Below, piece after piece: positions 39,901 through 51,900 of a stretch of DNA of 64,000 nucleotides. How positions within the stretch are numbered: position 1 is the stretch's first letter; the number at the start of each line of letters is the position of its first letter. The stretch spans positions 5,988,384 through 6,052,383 of the forward strand of contig OU452239.1 of the NCBI GenBank assembly GCA_911728455.2, read 5' to 3'. This DNA comes from Marthasterias glacialis (taxonomy: Eukaryota > Echinodermata > Asteroidea > Forcipulatida > Asteriidae). Under the pieces are notes generated by a model. It had not been told where the DNA came from, ran no database searches, and worked only from the letters and a program-made list of their open reading frames with translations. Made by a program: the position numbers and the translations under genes.

Positions 39901-42900
39901 TGTGAGTAGACAGTCATTTACAGGGACGTTTCAAAATTTAACTATACCCACCACTTTGCTGAAAATAAATATAATTTTTGGAGGGATGGATACGCCCCTG
40001 CAGTACTCTTATAGCGCTGCTTCAGTTCAAATTATACTTATAATGAGTGTATTGAATGTCACGTTTGCCGTCCAGGCTATATATCACATTTCCTGCCTTT
40101 CAGGGAGGAGGCATGATTGCTTTTCACAATTTTTTAACAACCTATACATAGAACATTAATAACGCATCCATAATGCAATCGAACATCTGCTGTTAATTTA
40201 CAGGTAATCTTCCCCATGCCCCCTTTGCTCTTGATCTCGACATTATTCCTTTTATTCCATTACCATCTGCCCCCCACTTTTTACAACAACTTTGTGGCAC
40301 TGGTTGGTTTCTCTCCTTTTGTAGATATTGAAGCTCCAACTGTCACCTGTCCAAGCGATAATACAACAGACGCAGCCTCTGGAATGGCTGGTGCCAATGT
40401 TATTTGGCCCGTTTCACCCACCGCCACTGATACTGTCGATGGTGTTATCAATGCTAGCACTATCGTATGTGAGGACAGTCCTGGCAATGTTGTAGTGTCT
40501 GGTGGATTTTACACCCATGGCGTAACAACCGTGACATGTAGTGCCAATGATACTTCACTGAATGAAGGGTCATGTATGTTTTTGATCAATGTTACTGGTA
40601 AGTTGTATGGTTTTCTTGTTCTTTTTGTGTTCAATTATCTTTGTGTCAAAAAGAATAATATTAATAATTAGGCAACAGTAAGTATAAATACTGTGGCGGG
40701 AGACAAGAGGGGTGCAACCTGCCTAACTGATTGCGATTCCTTTTTGTTAATTATTAACTTGATCCCGAGTTTATTTGTTCCTCAAGTTAAAAGTCATTCA
40801 GCGACCTAAAGGCTAAGAGATGAGATTCGTTTCTGTTGAAGCGACAGACTGCGCACAGCAGACTTTAACTGTTCATAAATGACCTCCCTCCAAAAAAAAA
40901 TACGTTATTTCAATGGAAGCTTTTCAACAATGTTGAATACTACCAACAGCTCTCCGTTTCTCCTTACCAAGTAAGTTTTGATGGTCATTTACTTTTGGAG
41001 TAATAACCAAAAGTATCCCATGCCTTTCAGTATTACTAATACCATACCTAATTAATACAGAAAATTAAGTTATGAGAGGGAGATCACAAATTTACATGTA
41101 CTGAGAAATGTCTTGTAGTTATTTGTGTCTGTCTGGCAGGATCATCAAAACTTTTTTTTATTTTGATCACAAATTTACCTTAATGTTTCAAGATGTACAT
41201 TGATGATTACAAAATGTTGGTTTCATGGGCGTAAATACCAGGGGGGAGGGGATGGGGGATGTTTCCCCCACTTTTTGTCTGGGGGGAGGGGGGTGGTCCA
41301 CAGGATCATCTCCCACCACAACCCCATTTTTGGTCTCTAATAAAATTGTTTTTGTTGTGGTTTTCACTAAAAAAGCACCCGATAGCTTAGGAAATGAATT
41401 CAACCTGTACAAATCCCTATCAAGACAACACCCACGTCTGTACACGCCCGTATACGCACACCCTTGTATGTGCAAACAGTGAGTAGACGGTCATTTACAG
41501 GGATGTTACAAAACTTAACTATACCCACCACTTTGCTGAAAATAAATATAATTTTTGGAGGGATGGATACGCCCCTGCAGTACTCTTATAGCGCTGCTTC
41601 AGTTCAAATTATACTTATAATGAGTGTATTGAATGTCACGTTTGCCGTGCAGGCTATATATCACAATTCCTGCCTTTCAGGGAGGAGGCCTGATTGCTTT
41701 TCACAGTTTTTTAACAAACTATACGTAGAACATTAACTACGCAGCCATAATGCAATCGAACATCTGCTGTTTATTTACAGGTAATCTTCCCCATGCCCCC
41801 TTTGCTCTTGATCTCAGCATTATTCCTTTTTTTCCATTACCATCTGCCCCCCACTTTTTACAATAACTTTGTGGTACTGGTTGGTTTCTCTCCTTTTGTA
41901 GATATTGAAGCTCCAACTGTCACCTGTCCCAGCGATGATACAACAGACGCAGCCTCTGGAATGGCTGGTGCCAATGTTACTTGGTCCATTTCACCCACTG
42001 CCACTGATACTGTCGATGGTGTTATCAATGCTAGCACTATCGTATGTAAGGACAGTCTCGGCAATCTTGTAGTGTCTGGTGGATTTTACACCCATGGTGT
42101 AACAACCCTGACATGTAGAGCCAATGATACTTCACTGAATGAAGGGTCATGTATGTTTTTGATCAATGTTACTGGTAAGTTGTGTGGTTTTCTTGTTCTA
42201 TTTGTGTGCAATTGTCTTTGTGTCAAAAAGAATAAAGTTTAATAATTAGACAACAGTAGGTTTAAATAATGTGGTGGGAGACAAGAGGGGTGCAACTTGC
42301 CTAACTGATTGTGATTCCTTTTTGTTAATTATTAACTTGATCCAAGTCTATTCGTTCCTCAAGTTAAAAGTCATTCAGCGACCTAAAGGCTAAGAGATGA
42401 GATTCTTTTCGGTTGAAGCGACAGACTGCGCAGAGCAGACTTTAACTGTTCATAAATGACCTCCCTTCAAAAAAAAAAATACGTTATTTCAATGGGAACT
42501 ATCTCACAATGTTGAATACTACCAACAGCTCTCCGTTGCTCCTTACCAAGTAAGTTTTGATGGTCATTTACTTTTGGAGTAATAACCAAAAGTATCCCCT
42601 GCCTTTCAGTATTACTAATACCTTACCTAATAAATACAGAAGCTTAAGTTATGAGAGGGAAATCACAAATTTACTGAAAAATGTCTTGTAGTTATTTGTG
42701 TCTGTCTGGCAGGATCATTAAAACTTTTTTTTATTTTAATCACAAATTTACCTTAACATTTCAAGATGTACATTGATGATTACAAAATGTTTCATGGGCG
42801 TAAATACCAAGGAGAGGGGAATGGGGGATGTTTCCCCCACTTTTTTTGGGAGTGGGGTGGTCCACAGGATCATCTCCCACCCACAACCCAATTTTTGGTC

Positions 42901-45900
42901 CCTAATGAAAATGTTTTTGTTGTGGTTTTCACTGAAAAAGCACCCGATAGCTTAGGAAATGGATTCAACCTGTACAAATTCCTAACAAGACAACACCCAC
43001 GTCTGTATACGCCCGTATACGCACACCCTTGTACGTGCAAACTGTCAGTAGACGGTCATTTACAGGGACGTTACAAAACTTAACTATACCCACCACTTTG
43101 CTGAAAATAAATATAATTTTTGGAGGGATGGATACTCCCCTGTAGTACTCTTATAGCGCTGCTTCAGTTCAAATTATACTTATAATGAGTGTATTGAATG
43201 TCACGTTTGCCGTGCAGGCTATATATCACATTTCCTGACTTTCAGGGAGGAGGTGTGATTGCTTTTCACAGTTTTTTAACAAACTATACGTAGAACATTA
43301 ACTACGCAGCTATAATGCAATCGAACATCTGCTGTTTATTTACAGGTAATCTTCCCCATGCCCCCTTTGCTCTTGATCTCAGCAATTTTCCTTTTTTTTC
43401 CATTATCATCTGCCCCCCACTTTTTACAACAATCTTGTGGCACTGGTTGGTTTCTCTCCTTTTGTAGATATTGAAGCTCCAACTGTCACCTGTCCCAGCG
43501 ATGATACAACAGACGCAGCCTCTGGAATGGCTGGTGCCAATGTTACTTGGTCCATTTCACCCACTGCCACTGATACTGTCGATGGTGTTATCAATGCTAG
43601 CACTATCGTATGTAAGGACAGTCTCGGCAATCTTGTAGTGTCTGGTGGATTTTACACCCATGGTGTAACAACCCTGACATGTAGAGCCAATGATACTTCA
43701 CTGAATGAAGGGTCATGTATGTTTTTGATCAATGTTACTGGTAAGTTGTGTGGTTTTCTTGTTCTATTTGTGTGCAATTGTCTTTGTGTCAAAAACAATA
43801 AAGTTTAATAATTAGACAACAGTAGGGTTAAATAATGTGGTGGGAGACAAGAGGGGTGCAACTTGCCTAACTGATTGTGATTCCTTTTTGTTAATTATTA
43901 ACTTGATTCCAAGTCTATTCGTTCCTCAAGTTAAAAGTCATTCAGCGACCTAAAGGCTAAGAGATGAGATTCTTTTCGGTTGAAGTGACAGACTGCGCAG
44001 AGCAGACTTTAACTGTTCATAAATGACCTCCCTCCAAAAAAAAATACGTTATTTCAATGGGAACTATCTCACAATGTTGAATACTACCAACAGCTCTCCG
44101 TTGCTCCTTACCAAGTAAGTTTTGATGGTCATTTACTTTTGGAGTAATAACCAAAAGTATCCCCTGCCTTTCAGTATTACTAATACCTTAACATATAAAT
44201 ACAGAAGTTTAAGTTATGAGAGGGAAATCACAAATTTACTGAAAAATGTCTTGTAGTTATTTGTGTCTGTCTGGCAGGATCATTAAAACTTTTTTTTATT
44301 TTAATCACAATCTTACCTTAACATTTCAAGATGTACATTGATGATTACAAAATGTTGGTTTCATGGGCGTAAATACCAAGGGGAGGGGAATGGGGGATGT
44401 TTCCCCCACTTTTTGTGGGAGGGGGGTGGTCCACAGGATCATCTCCCACCCACAACCCAATTTTTGGTCCCTAATGAAAATGTTTTTGTTGTGGTTTTCA
44501 CTGAAAAAGCACCCGATAGCTTAGGAAATGGATTCAACCTGTACAAATTCCTAACAAGACAACACCCACGTCTGTATACGCCCGTATACGCACACCCTTG
44601 TACGTGCAAACTGTGAGTAGACGGTCATTTACAGGGACGTTACAAAACTTAACTATACCCACCACTTTGCTGAAAATAAATATAATTTTTGGAGGGATGG
44701 ATACGCCCCTGCAGTACTCTTATAGCGCTGCTTCAGTTCAAATTATACTTATAATGAGTGTATTGAATGTCAAGTTTGCCGTGCAGGCTATATATCACAT
44801 TTCCTGCCTTTCAGGGAGGAGGCATGATTGCTTTTCACAATTTTTTATCAAAATATACGTAGAACATTAACTACGCAGCCATAATGCAATCGAACATCTG
44901 CTGTTTATTTACAGGTAATCTTCCCAATGCCCCCTTTGCTCTTGATCTCAGCATTATTCCTTTTTTTCCATTTCCATCCCCCCACTTTTTACAGCAACTT
45001 GATGCCACTGGTTGGTTTCTTTTCTTTTGTAGATATTGAAGCTCCAACTGTCACCTGTCCCAGCGATGATACAACAGACGCAGCCTCTGGAATGGCTGGT
45101 GCCAATGTTACTTGGTCCATTTCACCCACTGCCACTGATACTGTCGATGGTGTTATCAATGCTAGCACTATCGTATGTAAGGACAGTCTCGGCAATCTTG
45201 TAGTGTCTGGTGGATTTTACACCCATGGTGTAACAACCCTGACATGTAGAGCCAATGATACTTCACTGAATGAAGGGTCATGTATGTTTTTGATCAATGT
45301 TACTGGTAAGTTGTGTGGTTTTCTTGTTCTATTTGTGTGCAATTATCTTTGTGTCAAAATGAAAAAAGTTTAATAATTAGACAACAGTAGGTTTAAATAA
45401 TGTGGTGGGAGACAAGAGGGGTGCAACTTGCCTAACTGATTGCGATTCCTTTTTGTTAATTATTAACTTGATTCCGAGTCTATTCGTTCCTCAAGTTAAA
45501 AGTCATTCAGCGACCTAAAGGCTAAGAGATGAGATTCTTTTCAGTTGAAGCGACAGACTGCGCAGAACAGACTTTAACTGTTCATAAATGACCTCCCTCC
45601 AAAAAAAAATACGTTATTTCAATGGGAACTATCTCACAATGTTGAATACTACCAACAGCTCTCCGTTGCTCCTTACCAAGTAAGTTTTGATGGTCATTTA
45701 CTTTTGGAGTAATAACCAAATGTATCCCCTGCCTTTCAGTATTACTAATACCATACCTAATAAATACAGAAAATTAAGTTATGAGAGGGAGATCACAAAT
45801 TTACTGAAAAATGTCTTGTAGTTATTTGTGTCTGTCTGGCAGGATCATTAAAACTTTTTTTTATTTTAATCACAAATTTACCTTAACATTTCAAGATGTA

Positions 45901-48900
45901 CATTGATGATTACAAAATGTTGGTTTCATGGGCGTAAATACCAAGGGGAGGGGAATGGGGGATGTTGCCCCCACTTTTTGTGGGAGGGGGGTGGTCCACA
46001 GGATCATCTCCCACCCACAACCCAATTTTTGGTCCCTAATGAAAATGTTTTTGTTGTGGTTTTCACTGAAAAAGCACCCGATAGCTTAGGAAATGGATTC
46101 AACCTGTACAAATTCCTAACAAGACAACACCCACGTCTGTATACGCCCGTATACGCACACCCTTGTACGTGCAAACTGTCAGTAGACGGTCATTTACAGG
46201 GACGTTACAAAACTTAACTATACCCACCACTTTGCTGAAAATAAATATAATTTTTGGAGGGATGGATACGCCCCTGCAGTACTCTTATAGCACTGCTTCA
46301 GTTCAAATTATACTTATAATGAGTGTATTGAATGTCAAGTTTGCCGTGCAGGCTATATATCACAATTCCTGCCTTTCAGGGAGGAGGCATGATTGCTTTT
46401 CACAATTTTTTAACAAACCAAACGCAGAACATTAACAACGCATCCATAATGCAATCGAACATCTGTTGTTCATTTATAGGTAATATTCCCCATGCCCCCT
46501 TTGCTCTTGATCTCAGCATTATTCCTTTTTTTCCATTACCATCCGCCCCCCACTTTTTACAACAACTTTGTGCCACTGGTTGGTTTCTCTCCTTTTGTAG
46601 ATATTGAAGCTCCAACTGTCACCTGTCCAAGCGATAATACAACAGACGCAGCCTCTGGAATGGCTGGTGCCAATGTTATATGGTCCGTTTCACCCACCGC
46701 AACTGATACTGTTGATGGTGTTATCAATGCTAGCACTATCGTATGTGAGGACAGTCTTGGCAATGTTGTAGTGTCTGGTGGGTTTTACACCCATGGCGTA
46801 ACAACCGTGACATGTAGAGCCAATGATACTTCACTGAATGAAGGGTCATGTATGTTTTTGATCAATGTTACTGGTAAGTTGAAAGGTTTTCTTGTTTTAT
46901 TTGTGTTCAATTATCTTTGTGTCAAAAAGAATAATATTAATAATTAGGCAATAGTAAGTATAAATACTGTGGCGGGAGAAAGAGGGGTGCAACTTGCCTA
47001 ACTGATTGCGATTCCTTTTTGTTAGTTATTAACTTGATCCCGGGTACGCACACCCTTGTATGTGCAAACCGTGAGTAGACGGTCATTTACAGGGACGTTA
47101 CAAAACTTAACTATACCCACCGTTTCGCTGAAAATAAAAATAATTTTTGGAGGGATGGATACGCCCCTGCAGTACTCTTATAGCGCTGCTTCAGTTCAAA
47201 TTATACTTATAATGAGTGTATTGAATGTCACGTTTGCCGTGCAGGCTATATCACATTTCCTGCCTTTCAGGGAGGAGGTGTGATTGCTTTTCACAATTTT
47301 TTAACAAACCAAACACAGAACATTAACAACGCATCCATAATGCAATCGAACATCTGCTGTTTATTTACAGGTTATCTTCCCCATGCCCCCTTTGCTCTTG
47401 ATCTCAGCATTATTCCTTTTTTTCCATTTCCATCCCCCCACTTTTTACAGCAACTTGATGCCACTGGTTGGTTTCTTTTCTTTTGTAGATATTGAAGCTC
47501 CAACTGTCACCTGTCCAAGCGATAATACAACAGATGCAGCCTCTGGAATGGCTGGTGCCAATGTTATATGGTCCGTTTCACCCACCGCCACTGATAGTGT
47601 TGATGGTGTCATCAATGCTAGCACTATCGTCTGTGAGGACAGTCTTGGCATTGTTGTCGTCTCTGGTGGATTTTACACCCATGGCGTAACAACCGTGACA
47701 TGTAGAGCCAATGATACTTCACTGAATGAAGGGTCATGTATGTTTTTGATCAATGTTACTGGTAAGTTGTGTGGTTTTCTTGTTCTATTTGTGTGCAATT
47801 GTCTTTGTGTCAAAAAGAATAAAGTTTAATAATTAGACAACAGTAGGTTTAAATAATGTGGTGGGAGACAAGAGGGGTGCAACTTGCCTAACTGATTGCG
47901 ATTCCTTTTTGTTAATTATTAACTTGATTCCGAGTCTATTCGTTCCTCAAGTTAAAAGTCATTCAGCGACCTAAAGGCTAAGAGATGAGATTCTTTTCGG
48001 TTGAAGCGACAGACTGCGCAGAGCAGACTTTAACTGTTCATAAATGACCTCCCTTCAAAAAAAAAAATACGTTATTTCAATGGGAACTATCTCACAATGT
48101 TGAATACTACCAACAGCTCTCCGTTGCTCCTTACCAAGTAAGTTTTGATGGTCATTTACTTTTGGAGTAATAACCAAAAGTATCCCCTGCCTTTCAGTAT
48201 TACTAATACCTTACCTAATAAATACAGAAGCTTAAGTTATGAGAGGGAAATCACAAATTTACTGAAAAATGTCTTGTAGTTATTTGTGTCTGTCTGGCAG
48301 GATCATTAAAACTTTTTTTTATTTTAATCACAAATTTACCTTAACATTTCAAGATGTACATTGATGATTACAAAATGTTTCATGGGCGTAAATACCAAGG
48401 AGAGGGGAATGGGGGATGTTTCCCCCACTTTTTTTGGGAGTGGGGTGGTCCACAGGATCATCTCCCACCCACAACCCAATTTTTGGTCCCTAATGAAAAT
48501 GTTTTTGTTGTGGTTTTCACTGAAAAAGCACCCGATAGCTTAGGAAATGGATTCAACCTGTACAAATTCCTAACAAGACAACACCCACGTCTGTATACGC
48601 CCGTATACGCACACCCTTGTACGTGCAAACAGTGAGTAGACGGTCATTTACAGGGACGTTACAAAACTTAACTATACCCACCACTTTGCTGAAAATAAAT
48701 ATAATTTTTGGAGGGATGGATACGCCCCTGCAGTACTCTTATAGCGCTGCTTCAGTTCAAATTATACTTATAATGAGTGTATTGAATGTCAAGTTTGCCG
48801 TGCAGGCTATATATCACATTTCCTGCCTTTCAGGGAGGAGGCATGATTGCTTTTCACAATTTTTTATCAAAATATACGTAGAACATTAACAACGCCTCCA

Positions 48901-51900
48901 TAATGCAATCGAACATCTGTTGTTCATTTATAGGTAATATTCCCCATGCCCCCTTTGCTCTTGATCTCAGCAATTTTCCTTTTTTTCCATTACCATCCGC
49001 CCCCCACTTTTTACAACAACTTTGTGGCACTGGTTGGTTTCTCTCCTTTTGTAGATATTGAAGCTCCAACTGTCACCTGTCCAAGCGATAATACAACAGA
49101 CGCAGCCTCTGGAATGGCTGGTGCCATTGTTATTTGGTCAGTTTCACCCACCGCAACTGATACTGTCGATGGTGTTATCAATGCTAGCACTATCGTATGT
49201 GAGGACAGTCTTGGCAATGTTGTAGTGTCTGGTGGATTTTACACCCATGGTGTAACAACCGTGACATGTAGAGCCAATGATACTTCACTGAATGAAGGGT
49301 CATGTATGTTTTTGATCAATGTTACTGGTAAGTTGTATGGTTTTCTTGTTCCATTTGTGTTCAATTATCTTTGTGTCAAAAAGAATAATATTAATAATTA
49401 GGCAACAGTAAGTTTAAATACTGTGGTGGGAGACAAGAGGGCTGCAACTTGCCGAACTGATTGCGATTTCTATTTGTTAATTATTAACTTGATCCCGAAT
49501 TTATTTGTTCCTCAAGTTAAAAGTCATTCAGCGACCTAAAGGCTAAGAGATGAGATTCGTTTCGGTCGAAGTGACTGACTGCGCACAGCAGACTTTATCT
49601 GTACATAAATGACCTCTTTCTCAAAAATTACGTTATTTCAATGGGAGCTTTCTCACAATGTTGAATACTACCAACAGCTCTCCGTTGCTCCTTACCATGT
49701 AAGTTTTAATGGTCATTTACTTTTGGAGTAATAACCAAAAGTATCCCCTGCCTTTCAGTATTACTAATACCTTACCTAATAAATACAGAAAATTAAGTTA
49801 TGAGAGGGAGATCACATATTTACTGAGAAATGTCTTGTAGTTATTTGTGTGTGTCTGGCAGGATCATCAAAACTTTTTTGAATTTTAATCACCAATTTAC
49901 CTTAACATTTCAAGATGTACATTGATGATTACAAAATGTTGGTTTTATGGGCATCAATACCAGGGGGGAAGGGGAATGGGGGATGTTTCCCCCACTTTTT
50001 GTTTGGGGGGGGGCTGGTCCACAGGATCATCTCCCCCTCACAACCCGATTTTTGGTCCCTAATAAAATGTTTTTGTTGTGGTTTTCATTGAAAAAGCACC
50101 CGATAGCTTAGGAAATGAATTCAACCTGTACAAATCCCTATCAAGACAACACCCACGTCTGTACACGCCCGTATACGCACACCCTTGTATGTGCAAACCG
50201 TGAGAAGACGGTCATTTACAGGGATGTTACAAAACTAAACTATACCCGCCGTTTCGCTGAAAATAAATATCATTTTTGGAGGGATGGATACGCCCCTGCA
50301 GTACTCTTATAGCGCTGCTTCAGTTCAAATTATACTTATAATGAGTGTATTGAATGTCAAGTTTGCCGTCCAGGCTATATATTACATTTCCTGCCTTTCA
50401 GGGTGGAGGTGTGATTGCTTTTCACAATTTTTTAACAAACCAAACGCAGAACATTAACAACGCATCCATATTGCAATCGAACATCTGCTGGTTATTTACA
50501 GGTAATCTTCCCCATGCCCCTTGCTCTTGATCTCAGCATTATTCCTTTTTTTCCATTACCATCCGCCCCCCACTTTTTACAACAACTTTGTGCCACTGGT
50601 TGGTTTCTCTCCTTTTGTAGATATTGAAGCTCCAACTGTCACCTGTCCAAGCGATAATACAACAGACGCAGCCTCTGGAATGGCTGGTGCCAATGTTATA
50701 TGGTCCGTTTCACCCACCGCAACTGATACTGTCGCTGGTGTTATCAATGCTAGCACTATCGTATGTGAGGACAGTCTTGGCAATGTTGTAGTTTCTGGTG
50801 GATTTTACACCCATGGCATAACAACCGTGACATGTAGAGCCAATGATACTTCACTGAATGAAGGGTCATGTATGTTTTTGATCAATGTTACTGGTAAGTT
50901 GAAAGGTTTTCTTGTTTTATTTGTGTTCAATTGTCTTTGTGTCAAAAAGAATAATATTAATAATTAGGCAATAGTAAGTATAAATACTGTGGCGGGAGAA
51001 AGAGGGGTGCAACTTGCCTAACTGATTGCGATTCCTTTTTGTTAGTTATTAACTTGATCCCGGGTACGCACACCCTTGTATGTGCAAACCGTGAGTAGAC
51101 GGTCATTTACAGGGACGTTACAAAACTTAACTATACCCACCGTTTCGCTGAAAATAAAAATAATTTTTGGAGGGATGGATACGCCCCTGCAGTACTCTTA
51201 TAGCGCTGCTTCAGTTCAAATTATACTTATAATGAGTGTATTGAATGTCAAGTTTGCCGTGCAGGCTATATCACATTTCCTGCCTTTCAGGGAGGAGGTG
51301 TGATTGCTTTTCACAATTTTTTAACAAACCAAACACAGAACATTAACAACGCATCCATAATGCAATCGAACATCTGCTGTTTATTTACAGGTTATCTTCC
51401 CCATGCCCCCTTTGCTCTTGATCTCAGCATTATTCCTTTTTTTCCATTTCCATCCCTCCACTTTTTACAACAACTTGATGCCACTGGTTGGTTTCTTTTC
51501 TTTTGTAGATATTGAAGCTCCAACTGTCACCTGTCCAAGCGATAAGACAACAGATGCAGCCTCTGGAATGGCTGGTGCCAATGTTATATGGTCCGTTTCA
51601 CCCACCGCCACTGATAGTGTTGATGGTGTTATCAATGCTAGCACTATCGTATGTGAGGACAGTCTTGGCATTGTTGTAGTGTCTGGTGGATTTTACACCC
51701 ATGGTGTAACAACCGTGACATGTAGAGCCAATGATACTTCACTGAATGAAGGGTCATGTATGTTTTTGATCAATGTTACTGGTAAGTTGTAAAGTTTTCT
51801 TGTTCTTTTTTTTGTTCAATATGGGCCCCACATGTATTCCATATGGGTTATCTTGGGCTACCCATATGGGCCCCATATGAATCTTGGGTACAGGATCCTC

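Larger units (their letters stand above)
46601..50620 (+). repeat. Higher-order repeat block, second location (exons 25-27)
   Basis: The exon distances are 888, 1566 and 1566 bp, total 4020 bp, after which the full/short pair recurs as exons 28 and 29. It is related to the block at 17.7-29.7 kb, with the same short intron, but has its own spacing. Confidence 0.8.
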
